The notes: generated from the letters alone by a model not told the origin. A DNA stretch of 64,000 nucleotides from Leuctra nigra (GCA_934045905.1 OW203762.1:49873411-49937410), one strand, 5' to 3'; positions 11,820 to 23,262 are shown, numbered from the stretch's first letter. Numbers and translations: made by a program.

Positions 11820-12051
11820 AGATTGATTCTGCAGGAACTGGATGGGAAAATGTAGCTGAAATTGTGCGTGTGGTAGCGTCAAAACTGCAAAATTTTATCA
11901 TACATTTTGCGTGCGCAAACAAAACTGTGAATGGAAAACTGAGCGTGTGTGTTACTTTAGGAAAAACATTTTATGAAAATATTTATGTAAAAGTGTATCT
12001 ACTGCTACCATCTAATATACTTATGCCTAGATCACTTAAAGTAATTAGTAA

Positions 12052-13176
12052 CCCAGAAAAAACACTCCGTGTAAAAATACCAGCCAAGTCTCTTTAACTA
12101 TAAAAAAAAATAGAAGAAATCTAAAAATTCAGCACTGAAAAGGAGTGATATCAAAAAAGGAGCCAAGTCAACGAATTTTCCAAATTTTAATCGTACCATT
12201 GAAATAAAAATATCAACCCCCGAGAAATACTTAAAAAAAGGACTTGGCGCATCGTTTTTTTAAAGACACTTTTCTATCCTAAAAGTATAGGAAGAACTCT
12301 ACAAGTATATTTTCCTGAGTATATCACATTCATTATCGACGAATCATACTACGTTTTAATATAACTAGTACTCTTACCTACTGGCAGTTTTGGTATTTTG
12401 TCAATATTCAGAGGAAATAAACGGATAAACGAATAACGAATAAACGGAAGCGGCCTAGTCTATTCGTTATTGCCACTATTTCTAGGGTCATATTAATCAA
12501 TCATACTTCTCAATATCGTGACTGAGGGAAATAGCGAAAGCGCTCATTACAAGAAGGCCGTCAATGAGATTTGTATAAGTGACTAGTGCACTGAGCCATG
12601 CTGCTCAAATAATTACTGACTAGATTTTTATCTAAAGTAATACGTTATGTAATTTATGAATTTTTTTGGTATAAAATGTTAATTAATAGCAATTAATTAC
12701 ACGGCGAGAAGGTTCAAAGTATAATGCTGTAGTAGGTATGTTGATGTACCCACAAAACTATAGGTACCTACCAATCACAAACACAACTGTTCTGTATTTA
12801 TTGCTTGTAAGACAATGCTATGTTTCTTTGCGTACTTATATTTAAATTTAAAATATTTTACAGAATGTTCAATATTTAATTTGAAAGTTTTGTCCCAATT
12901 TTTCTAGGCATTTCTGAACTACGTAGTATGTGAGTGGCATAAGCTTAAGAATAGAAAAATGTCTTTAAAAAACCGATGCGCCAAGTCCTTTTTTTAAGTA
13001 TTTCTCGGGGGTTGATATTTTTATTTCAATGGTACGATTAAAATTTGGAAAATTCGTTGACTTGGCTCCTTTTTTGATATCACTCCTTTTCAGTGCTGAA
13101 TTTTTAGATTTCTTCTATTTTTTTTTATAGTTAAAGAGACTTGGCTGGTATTTTTACACGGAGTGTTTTTTCTGGG
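12052..13176. repeat. Long palindrome of composite repeat copy 2
   Basis: The left arm is about 12052-12279 and the right arm about 12947-13176. Outer and middle blocks are as in copy 1. The segment between the inner GCCAAGT and ACTTGGC is about 75 bp and unrelated in sequence to that of copies 1 and 3, yet it matches base for base between the two arms as far as I could read. Confidence 0.9.
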
Positions 13177-13366
13177 ATATCACTTCTTTTGTTAGTTTAT
13201 TCATACAGCTTGTAGCACATGTCCGAGCAGGGACTAATTTCTTTAAAAAAATACGCCTCAACCGATTTGGTTACTATGAAAAGTTGCGTTTGGTATAAGA
13301 TGAAAATGATTATCCAAGAAGAATAGCTTAAGTTTCGTTATAATCGATCCAGCCGTTTTCGATACA

Positions 13367-13971
13367 TGACGTCACTTCCGGTTTTGAAATAGCGGCCGAA
13401 TTCCGGTATAGGTAATAAGAAAACAATCTAGTTTTATCTAGTTGATACCTTCATGAACGACCATCTGAATTCCTAATCCCTATATTTCCGTAAAATCGGT
13501 CATGCCGTTTGTAATAAATGACGTCACTTCCGGTTTCATTTAGTGGTTCCTGCCGCCATTTCCGGTACTATTAATTTATTTATTCATTTTTCACAACTGA
13601 TTTTTCAAATAAATAGCAGAATGAATACGCAGGAGCTAGTTCAGTTGCAATCGGTACAGGCGTTTTAGATATATGACGTCACTTCCGGTTTCAGGAATGG
13701 CGGCCGAGAACACTGCTACCTTGAATATATAAATTGTATTGTCTATGTTACAATGTAAGTTAATTATGTACGTATTTTAAGTATAATTTTTTTGAAATAA
13801 GTTAAATATTGCGTATTTATGACGTCACTTCCGGTTTAGAAAATAAGAAAATAATATTTTTTTTATTGATACTTCATATAGATGACCATCTAAATCGAAT
13901 GGCGCAAACTTCGTTCCGATCGGTCCAGCCGTTTTCTAGATATGACGTCACATCCGGTTTCAAAATGGCGG
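13367..13971 (+). repeat. Five tandem modules with CRE/ETS/YY1-like boxes
   Basis: Boxes start near 13367, 13519, 13674, 13820 and 13942 (spacing about 152, 155, 146 and 122 bp). They read TGACGTCACTTCCGGTTT with small changes. Three continue into an A-rich GGCGGC sequence. Confidence 0.85.
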
Positions 13972-14371
13972 CACAAAAAATTCGTAAGGGCAAGGTATCA
14001 TCAGACGCCAAAAGTGCACATGGGGTAAAAATTTCAGATCGATTAGTTCAGCCGTTTAGGCTGTGGCGGTGATAGCAACGTTTCCTGATATCTTCAGAAT
14101 CAGAAAGTGGTGTAATTTCACTGTTTTCTCGGCCCTCTAGCTCGCAAACGGCATAACATATTGTTCCCTAATTTGGTATATGTAGTGGGGTGGGCCATAG
14201 CTCGAAATTAAGATATATCGCAACAATGTGAGATTTTCCAATTTTAAGATCCAGTAGGCCGAAAATGCCATGTTGTTGCTTACAGTAAAAGTGTTTGGTC
14301 TGCTCCTCAGTTTATTAGGCATTTACGGTATGTTGAGTGACTGTGAGTGTATAGTACGACTTGGCTGGGTG

Positions 14372-14388
14372 GAGCGACCGCTCCACTA
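14372..14388. repeat. 3' terminal hairpin of composite repeat copy 2
   Basis: The same hairpin as at 11802-11819 with the same flanking ACTTGGCTGG and CTAG. In gene A's transcript orientation it is the first intronic structure after the 5' splice site. Confidence 0.8.
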
Positions 14389-14410
14389 GATCTAGTCTAT
14401 TGGTTTTTAC

Positions 14411-14468
14411 CTTGTATCGAGACGATGGCGACGAAGAAGAGAGCCACGAGAATTCTCATTGAAGCCAT
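14411..14468 (-). CDS. Gene A exon 1: signal peptide
   Basis: ATG at 14466-14468 in the context TTACCATGG. It encodes MASMRILVALFFVAIVSIQ, a typical signal peptide, plus one base of the next codon (phase 1) before the donor GTAAAAACC. Length (58 bp), phase, the first three residues and the final SIQ match gene B exon 1. The exon is too short to be found as an ORF; it was recognised by this match. Confidence 0.85.
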
Positions 14469-14512
14469 GGTAACGACTGCTTATGTGATTTCAGCCGATG
14501 TGTGTGCCCGAC

Positions 14513-14519
14513 TTTTATA
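14513..14519 (-). promoter_or_regulatory. TATA box of gene A
   Basis: On the minus strand, GGGTATAAAAGTC lies about 45 bp before the ATG. The block GGGTATAAA..GTC...GCACACA and TCGGCTGA.ATCAC is shared with gene B's upstream region, which places the start of transcription around CACACATCGG. Confidence 0.75.
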
Positions 14520-14628
14520 CCCACGTCCTTGACTATGTTTATCACGTCGCTTGGTGCGAGGTCTTTTGAGGTGTTGACGAGAGAAGTAATGAGGTGGGTT
14601 CACACCTACACGATGTCAACGAGATGAA

Positions 14629-15123
14629 AGAAGATTCATTCGCCGAACCAATCATTGAAATTAAGAATTTATTGAATAATTGGAAAGTGAACAAAACGAG
14701 AACATTTTAAAACATTTATTTTTAATTGGCGATGATAACGAGGCAAAAAATAAGCAGTGAGTTATCAATTTGTGTTGCTACCAATTCAGGGGGAAAATAT
14801 ATGTTCTTTTACAAATTATTATTCGAACTCCGCCTCTACTCCTGGTTTCGTGCAATAATAGAAGAAGAAGATCAGGATAGACAACTAGATGAGAGCAAAG
14901 TGGAACAGTAATAAATATTCCAGACAATATATAAAACAGGTGCGTCATAGAAAATTGTATTACGGCGTTTATTTGAATTTATTGTTCATATAAACTATGA
15001 AAAGTATATTCATGTGTCTAATAGAAAGTAAAGTTCAATATAAGTAGGTACATAATATTATATAAACATGATTTCGTGGAGCAGGTTGTCCGTGTTCATT
15101 AGCACCTGGTCAGTAATAAGTTC
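14629..15123 (-). other. 3' flank/UTR of gene B
   Basis: Homologous to 8676-9123 downstream of gene A. A minus-strand AATAAA signal is at 14978-14983. No gene is seen between this segment and gene A's promoter at 14.5 kb. Confidence 0.7.
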
Positions 15124-15524
15124 TTAAACAGTTTTAGCAAATACGTAAGAATCTGGTGGAGATTGATTCTTGGTGTCTTGGAAGATAATCTTGCCGTTGT
15201 CGTTGACGCCCGTGAGGGTGCGAGTGTGGACATTGCCGACCGCGTCTTTAGTGCCGACGCTGCTGTAGGAGGAGGAGTGTTCTCTGCCGTGGCTGTTGCC
15301 GCCGACGTAGACCCGGTTCTGGTCGTCCCCGCCGACGCCGAAGGATCGGAAGCTGCCTCTGAAGGACTGACCCGGATACTGATACTGATACTGCATGTAG
15401 CCTGGGTACTGAACTGGTCCGAAAGCTTGAGCTGCGACAAGGAATTGTTTGAGAGTCGGGTCTTGTGTAAATGGGCCTGCCTGGTCCATGTTACCACTTG
15501 TGACACTTTGCAAGAATTTGTCTA
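15124..15524 (-). CDS. Gene B exon 2: small secreted cuticle-like protein, mature part
   Basis: With exon 1 (16192-16249) this encodes a 152-residue secreted protein; the mature part starts VDKFLQSVTSG. It has a Tyr/Gln-rich PGYMQYQYQYPGQ segment, a Gly/Ser/Asn-rich centre about 24 residues longer than in gene A, and the shared C-terminal motif YSSVGTKDAVGNV..R.LTGVNDNGK. The acceptor ATCAAAG/TA at 15525 supplies the two bases needed after exon 1's phase 1; a TGA closes the frame just upstream. The stop is TAA at 15124-15126. I do not recognise the family. The low-complexity secreted character suggests an extracellular structural protein, but this is inference. The long plus-strand ORF opposite is a shadow. 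Confidence 0.85.
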
Positions 15525-16191
15525 CTTTGATTGCTCACAACTTGGAATGGATTATAAATTTGTGCTTCTGTTCGTTAGGAATTTTGAAGAGTTAATGTTA
15601 TGTTATTTTCAACAATAAATTTAGTATTAATCCTATCTGATGGATTTATGAGAACATAATTATTTTATTTGCAATAGCCATAATATTGCAATAGGAAGAA
15701 GTAAAGTCAGTTACCACTTGTGACGAAAGTTCTAAACATATTTTAAATTATATCAGGATTTATCAAATAATTTAATGGCTGTTATAAGTTAATATAACTA
15801 TGAAGTATTTAATTTCGAAATAAACAAATAAACAAATGTACACATTGAAAAACACAAAAATCCATATGTATACAGTTTCGTGGACACCCAAATCGAGATT
15901 TAACCATAGCAGCAAGAAAATACTGATTTTACGTTGTCAATGGGATGCTATCGACTTTCTTGTGATACTTCTTGAAATCCTTTATTGAATAACTTTATAT
16001 TTAATTGTGATACCGAGAATTATATTAAAAGTTATATATTCATTCAAATAATCTGTACTCAAACCTAAATGAACAAAAACAACTATGAAAATCTTTATGA
16101 AAATATAGAATCTGTCATCAAGTACACAATACTTGTCAATTTCACTAGGTATATTTGATCAATGATCAGTAGGTAATCCTGTTGTTTTTAC
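15525..16191 (-). other. Gene B intron 1 (667 bp)
   Basis: Donor CAAG/GTAAAAACAACAGG at 16191 and acceptor CAAAG at 15525. AT-rich, with no repeat recognised. Same position and phase as gene A's intron. Confidence 0.8.
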
Positions 16192-16249
16192 CTTGTATTG
16201 AGACAACAGCTACGATTAGAAGAGCCAAGACACCAATTATTGAAGCCAT
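16192..16249 (-). CDS. Gene B exon 1: signal peptide
   Basis: ATG at 16247-16249 in the context TCACCATGG. It encodes MASIIGVLALLIVAVVSIQ plus one base (phase 1). This is a strongly hydrophobic signal peptide, parallel to gene A's. Confidence 0.88.
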
Positions 16250-16293
16250 GGTGACAACGTGTTCAAAGTGATCTCAGCCGATGTGTGCTTGAC

Positions 16294-16300
16294 ATTTATA
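16294..16300 (-). promoter_or_regulatory. TATA box of gene B
   Basis: TATAAAT on the minus strand in the context CTGGGTATAAATGTC, about 45 bp before the ATG. It is followed by GCACACATCGGCTGAGATCAC, which matches gene A's 5' leader. Confidence 0.78.
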
Positions 16301-16303
16301 CCC

Positions 16304-19300
16304 AGGATATGATAATGGCATGGAGACCAGAGTGGATAACTCTCTTCAAACATTCAGTGAACACGACGTGTCCAACTGCTATGCATGTGCACGAACTAAT
16401 TGTCAATCTAATAGAAAAGAAAAGAATAATCAATGTACTTCATTTTCAAGATCTTGTGGAACGCCGTCACTATTAAACTATTGTACTTATTGTACAATGG
16501 TTATTTATTTTACATATCTTACTATTATAATAATCGGTAATTAATAACCGAGTAAATTTTTTAATTGACTAACAGGTATTGTTAAGTTGAAGTCAAAGGA
16601 TTGACTTTGAGATTGACAAAGAATGATTTATTTCATAACTGAACTGAATCATAATATTTCAACTAATCTGACGTCGTTATTTTCTTTACGTCTCATAGAT
16701 CTGCAGGTTGTATGTTTACAAAAATCTCGATGCTCATTGAAAATACAGTTGTCTTGTCGTCCATTTTCAGAAAACATCTCGATATTGTTCGTTCTAGTTA
16801 CGTAAATAAGCGATCTCCACAGGCTGCTCGAGAACGAGCCAGGAAACTGTCTCACAATCTCTCTTGCGAAGTTCACTGTCGATATCTTTTTATTAGAATC
16901 CTCGGCGGAGGGTTCAATGTAGACGACATCTTGCAGAGAGATTTCTATCGACGCTTCTCCGAGGTTCCAAGAAGCCGAGATGCAACATTACTTCTCAATC
17001 ATTTCCATTCTCCTCGCCGTTCTCGAGAGTGATTAGGTATTTGTTTATTATGGACTAGCATGAAGTGAAATTGATGGAAAATTGTGGTTATCAGACATCT
17101 TCTTTGCTCTTTTATTGAAACTATTTCAGATCTCTTCCATTTACTTTTTTAGTCACTCCCAAGTCCCAGGGTCGATTCCTGCTCCCGTCTTGACGATAGG
17201 TCTTTTCGTGATTTCCGTCAGTCGATAGGCATCCCGTTAAATATGACACGACCCCCGCCTTCCCATTGTCCATCCTTACCCACTCTTCATCATACTATCA
17301 TCAACACCATCATCCGTCCCTTGCTATTAGCTTTTAATCTCCACTTAAATACAAATCACGAATCTTTTGAACAATGCTTTTTACCTGATATTCTTCATCG
17401 CTATTAATTAAATGTTTGACGAAAACATATTTTGTCAGCTTCTTCTTTGCATCAAAATTGCAAATAAACATTCGTAATGAAAACACTTGGCTAGAAATGA
17501 AAAGGGGTTGCTTCAAAGAGACGCTCCCCAGTCCATATTACGCATGCCAACTGTGCGTAATCTGGATTTCTTGGTTTATGAACAAAAATTTAATTTGGAT
17601 GCTTTTTACTTTCATCGCTGGGTGAGCTATGTAGAAACTTATTCTATAATGAAAACTGACATCCATACATTTTAATTAAAAAATGTCGAGGATGTACGCA
17701 GCCAGGTAAACATGAGTGAAAGAGAGGATTGCAGAGAACAAGTACACTCGTGTCGGTACAGATCACGTTCCTCATTAGTGAGACGACAAAGAGATGCAGT
17801 GGACTTCGTTATACAATGCAAATCACTCGGGAACTTAGAGGATGTTGATACTATCGACACAGACTTATTTCAAACTGTGTACAGCAAAATAAATATTAGT
17901 TGATGGGGAATCATTTATGAGTTTTTAACATTGCCACCACAAACGCAGACTGTTCCTCGTGACAAAATAATTCGGACATTTTGTTTCTGAATTGTGTTGT
18001 GTGATAATTGAACTTGGAAGTCGTTAGTAATTCTTTTTGATAGTAGATTGTTTGCCCAGTTTCATTTGAATTTCGAATTTTCCTTTTGTTATGAGATTAT
18101 GAGAATGAAAAGAAAATCTATTTCGACGGTGAAATGATCCGTGGAAATTACTTTATGTTTTCAAGCTCATCACCTTCATTGTTCGGTCTCAGAGTTTCCG
18201 AAGATCAGGCGCGCTTGTTTACCAAGCAATCAATCATCTGGATCAATTAAATCGCAATCAGTGAAGATCAAAAACGAACGATCAGAAACCTAAAGGGCAA
18301 AGAAAACGACTATTTGATCGATCAAGTCATCACTTGATGCGAAGCCGAGAACCGGAAGCGACTCCATTTTGCCGGATCATTACTACCCCGAGTGCGTTGC
18401 TGCCTTCATCTTGTTGCGTCTCTTGGGCCGGGAGCTACCTGGGGAGACATTTCAAGAGTCATTTTCTTCTTGTCTTGCTGAGAAAGTTCAAGACTTGTAA
18501 AAGGAGGTTGAATAAGTAAGCATTAGCTAAAAATAAACCGGCAAAGTATTTTATCAGAAAACAAAAGAGATCAGCTCACTTTTATATCTGAGAAAATAGA
18601 TATCTAGCTTTGTAGAAAAACATTTATCTTATTAAAAAAGGACAGCGGTTGTTGTGTTTGTTATTTCTGAGTTTATTGAGTTTACTGCTACGCTGTTCAT
18701 GCAACAATCCTATTCCAAGACAGTGTTGCCACTTCCAGCAAGTAGCCAGCTTACCTCAACCACTTGCCTCACTTTCCCAATGTCTCAAGAACCTCTAGAC
18801 AATGAAAATTCCGTAAAACTGAAACTCCTCTTACATCCCTAATTTCCTCCGTACGGTCTCTATCCGTGTTCATTTTGCATTGTTTGCCGGAGAAGATTTT
18901 AAACGCCTTGATTAACCACCGTCAAACTAATCATCCAATCAAGTTGGGATTAATTATAGCAGAATGAACGTATTAAGCTTGAGGCCTAGTCAGAGTTGAG
19001 TTTTAATAGTTTGCGCGAGCAAAGTTGTCGACGAAGTTGGCGTCGCGGCCGCCCACCCTCGCTGTTTACAAAGACGCCCGCAGATTAGTGCCGGAGATAA
19101 ACGGATTCATTATAAAGTAGCGATAACACATAATAGCGCCGGTGAATACGTAATAGATGATGAAAGAAATATTCAAGAAAAGCAATTTCAAGACACGAAG
19201 AAGCGACTCGACGCCATGTCAAAACTTTTCGAATCCGTGTAGTAAAAAGAAGCGAAAGATTTACGTATTCAAGTAGAAAGAGCGTACCTTTGCAGAAGTG

Positions 19301-22300
19301 AATATTCAAGGGAACTGACCGTCTGAAAAGATAATGAGTTTTTAACAGCTGTTGCAATATTTAAACTGTTGGATTGTGGGTGGGTTTAACATGGGGATGG
19401 AGAATTCAAGAATAAGAGGAATCCGCATGAAAGAGGTGGGAAAGGATTTAATTTATGAATAATAAAAAAGCTCAAATATGACTTTAAGTGAAAAACTTAT
19501 TTCTTTGGGTTTCCTCTTTTAGACTAAGTAGGTATTTAAATAAATATTTAGCCAAAATGTTGGAATATTTTATTTACAACGTCCAAACATGAACAATTCC
19601 TTGAACTGGTGACAAAATTGCTAATCCGAAATCTATTTCAAAACCTGAACTCAAGCTTTTAGTGCGAGCTTTGGGCAGGAGTGTGGGGGGGGGGGAGGGA
19701 GGAATTGCTATTCCACGGCCCATTAGAGGCACTGCTAATGTGAATCTAATAACACGAATGTGAATGTGACAAAAACAGACGTGTAACTTCCGTCACACTG
19801 ATGTATGCAACAGACGCGGCGGACATTTCGCATGCGAGCGGTCAGCTACACACACGTGTATGGATTTTGTGTCACGCCCCTCCAGGACCCCTCCAGGACG
19901 CACACCTATCGTTTTCAGATATTTATTTCAGAGCCCGTCAATATTTGAATATGAGAAGGAACTCCCCCGCCAAGTCCACGTCTAGAGCGGTCGCTTTGAC
20001 TGGCCATGTGAACCATTGGAATAATACGGCGGCCATTTGTGTAATTTAGTAATGCAATAGAACGTTTAAAACCAGCTTCGAAAATCGCGAAACATAAGTT
20101 CATTTAATACCTTTTAGTTCGGTTTATGAGAGCGCTACATATATAACAATTTCGTGTAATTGAACCACATATTTAAATTTTGTTTTTCCCAATGGGTTTT
20201 GTTTTAAAATGAAGTTTTTATGAGTTGCATACAGAACTCAAAATGCTTACAAAACCTCGTCGATAACCAAGCCATTGTATGTCGAGGCGAGTTTCGGATA
20301 TGTAGACCGTATCCAATGTGTTTTACTTTCAAGAAAGTTAAGTTCGAGGAGATATTGTGAGTTCATTTTAATTTTGAAACCAATTCGAGGAAACCATATT
20401 GACTTATAATAATATATAAAAATAGATATGTAGAAGTTGACTGAATACGCTCTCTTCTCTCGCTCAAACCTACAATGGAAATGTTTCCATCTATCTGTAT
20501 AAAGGAAAATGAGGTCATTATTTTGACGAGTAGGTACACAAGAGTTTCGGTGTCTTTCTCGACTTTGTAAATATTTCCTATTATAAACTAAATAATTGTC
20601 ATGAAGTCCTCAGAAAACAAAAGACATTATCAAACTGACTCGGAAAAGCACAAAACATTACGAAAATAACCTCACTGTGTTCTCTAAAAGAGTCGACCAC
20701 TAATTCAATTCCCTTGCTCCTCATAACAAATTCCAGTACAGCAAAACCAAAGATTGCTCAAGAAAATCTTAAACTCATTTCACTGAAATGTAGAAAAAGA
20801 GGATAGAAATAATGTGATTTTTTGCCTACCAAGTTGATGTCATATATTGCATCGTTGAAGTCAAGAAAATGTCTGCAATATTCAAGCTACGGAGTCACAA
20901 GTAATCTGGACTTTACAGGTATCTCATAATGTATCATACCTAACGTCATGGCTTCGTATATTTCATGGAATTTCTCATTTAAAATGGCGGAGGACGGAAT
21001 GGAAATGAGATTCTTTTTGCATCTTTTATTACAAGTGAATCTCGACGTCGGCGTCGGCGTCGGCGTCTCCGCAAGCGTCGCGGCGCTGAGAATGCATCGT
21101 ATCGATATTAGTCGAATCATTTCACGCTGACATCTCTCCGTCAGACAGGAACCTATGAATCCAACAAATCCCTCTTACTTTAACATATTCAATTAGAACA
21201 GGTTTTCTCAACCTTTCTTGCTCTATTCCCCCTTTCACATTGTTTATAGAATACAATCCCCCTTCCCAAGATAGTAGAACTCTAACTTAAATAGCGCATT
21301 CCAAATAATTGCATATAGCATTGATAATATTTTATTTCTTTGTTAGTACGGGACTGTACCTATTTAGGGGAAACACGTCTGTACAAGAAGCCCATTTCTA
21401 TGCGTTTCGAATTCAGGGATGTGATATTTGGTCAGTATTTATCCACAATTATGAGAATTTGTTTTACGTAATTTAACAGCAGCAATTCTGGAACCTTAAA
21501 ATTCGCCCCCTGAGGGAAATCCGCCCCCCCCCCCCACCCGTTTGAGAACCACTGAATTAGTGAACTGAGTGTATACTTATGTGACGCAAGATACATATTA
21601 ATCGCTATTATAAAGCAAATACTTTTATTCCAAAGGATTATTATGGGAAGGGAAGTGGCAGAGGGCGAGTTAAGTGGTGCTTTAGCTCCAAGTAGCAGAC
21701 TTGTGGGATTCGTTCGCCGAGAAACATTTTCAAGCGACGCGATTTAGTTGAAAAATGAAATATAAATTGAGATTGAATCATTGAAATAAGAAAGAACTGT
21801 TCTTTCTTGTAGTTCCATTGAGTGACGCATGATGAGATAAAATCTATTGAGAACATTCCATTGAGAGCTGAATATTCAATAGGGTTTTTATTTATTGTCT
21901 AGGTTGTATGCTCTTGCTCCCTTTTGTTGCTGTTCAGGAATTACATTCATTAATTTTCAGTTTAAATGCGTATTTTAAATGCTAAAAAAGTATTATAAAA
22001 CGTTTCGATATTATGTCCGATCATTATTTTCTGCGTTATTGTAACCCTGCTTTTATATCACTGCCTTCTTGATTCAACATGACGGAGATTCAAGATTACC
22101 ATGGTAACGATCATTAAAGCGGCCAGATCACGTGGTCTGAACCAATATGTTGGATTATCATATCTCGATCGAGACCGAGGAGTGAGCAATTTCTTCGTCT
22201 CGATGAGCTCTCGAGCGAGTATTTAATGAGTTCTCGATCGGAATAAACCCGACCACAGCTGCACTGGAGGTTCAAGACATCCAGCCAGAGTCTGCACTGA

Positions 22301-22590
22301 ATCAAGTACTTTAAATCGAATATTACTTTTGTTTGCTCACATTCACATTTGGAACAGTCTGTGTGGATCAGACTTCTGCTTATCAGAATGTGAAGTTATT
22401 GCAATAAGTACTTGTGTTTTTATACACCACCGAAAACCCGGTGGCGAACAAAATGCAAAATATGAATAACAAATGGGGGAATTGAAAGTTCTGGAAAAAT
22501 ATTAACTATATTTACATTATGTATCTTCATTTGGAATTCAATGAAACCATATGAAATGCATCGGGGCAAAGTTTCTTGCAGAGAGTTATC
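16304..22590. other. Non-coding stretch, no gene recognised
   Basis: The ORFs here are short, overlap on both strands and have no domain or convincing splice context. It holds a GTCGGC hexanucleotide tract at 21047-21066 and homopolymer G or C tracts near 19684 and 21523. Confidence 0.6.
21047..21066. repeat. (GTCGGC)n short tandem repeat
   Basis: About three copies of GTCGGC inside a CpG-dense patch that continues to about 21090. Confidence 0.85.
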
Positions 22591-22594
22591 TCAA

Positions 22595-22664
22595 GCAGTG
22601 GAGATAGTGGAGGTGCCATGTTTTGAACCCGGCACCTCCACTACTGCCTCCACTCTGAGGCTTC
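22595..22664. repeat. Imperfect hairpin with GTGGAGGTGCC stem
   Basis: TAGTGGAGGTGCC (22605-22617) pairs with GGCACCTCCACTA, and weaker pairing extends the stem to both sides (GCAGTGGAG against CTCCACTCTG). The loop includes TTTTGAACCC. Confidence 0.7.
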
Positions 22665-23262
22665 CTCCATTACGATCAGAACCACTCGTCGCCTCGAGTC
22701 TTTTAGTTAACGCGAAGGAAAACATAACTCCACAAACCAGTGACAAATAACGAGTTTTTTTAAAAAAATATTTGAATCCGCTCTATATTCCATTAAATTT
22801 CGTAATATGAAAGTCGTCGAGGCGTGTATTATGTTTCGGACTCAAAGACTAACTCAATATAATACTGCGGTGGCTCAGTCGCTATCGTAAACTACTAGCA
22901 TTGCAGGAGACTTTATCCTCAATTACGTCATACAATGTAAATGTAAATGCAATTACAGCAGGAAGATAAATATCGCGTCGAACGAGAGAAAAGTCGCAAC
23001 ATCCTGTGGATTTGTATGACACACATTTCCAACGTCTAAAGAATGAATATTGTAAATTACTGATAAATCTTGTCCATTTTGATTAAATTTTCAAGAATGT
23101 TCGTCGCAAATTATTAACTTTGTATTTTCAATCTTGTGGCGAATGTTTTAATAAAGACTGACGTTTTTGTCAGCAGAAAAAAACGCAGTGAGTAACATCG
23201 GGAACAGTAAATAACTTGATAAGAAGAAGTGCACGCACGCGGTCGGACGCGGTATATAGAAA

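Larger units (their letters stand above)
10001..11823 (+). mobile_element. Composite palindrome-plus-module repeat, copy 1
   Basis: Boundaries come from comparison with copy 2 (12052-14392). Both start CCCA[TG]AAAAA..CACTCCGTG and end in GTGGAGCGACCGCTCCAC then CTAGAT, while flanks outside these points differ. Order: palindrome (10001-10401, arms about 155 bp, loop about 90 bp); body with seven motif boxes (10565-11400); conserved 3' domain (11400-11823). There is no ORF of substance, so it is non-autonomous. The terminal hairpin and CTAG recall Helitron 3' ends, but a Helitron should be followed by T and start with TC, and this is not seen cleanly. Family unassigned. Confidence 0.75.
12052..14392 (+). 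mobile_element. Composite palindrome-plus-module repeat, copy 2
   Basis: Same architecture and order as copy 1: palindrome 12052-13176, five motif boxes 13367-13971, conserved 3' domain 13975-14392. The palindrome arms are about 228 bp and look essentially identical; the loop is about 670 bp of AT-rich sequence without an ORF. Near identity of the arms suggests a young copy or arm homogenisation. The element sits in gene A's intron, its right end about 18 bp from the donor site. No transposase gene is visible. Confidence 0.75.
9387..14410 (-). other. Gene A intron 1 (~5 kb), expanded by repeats
   Basis: A phase-1 intron with donor CAAG/GTAAAAACC at 14410 and acceptor ATCGAG at 9387. It is about 7.5 times longer than the equivalent 667-bp intron of gene B. 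The difference is mostly two copies of a composite repeat (10001-11823 and 12052-14392), separated by about 230 bp of other sequence. The donor region GTAAAAAC is the same in both genes. Confidence 0.7.

Noticed and set aside
15163..15618. 151-residue plus-strand ORF opposite gene B
   Set aside because: Antisense shadow created by GC-rich third positions of gene B exon 2.
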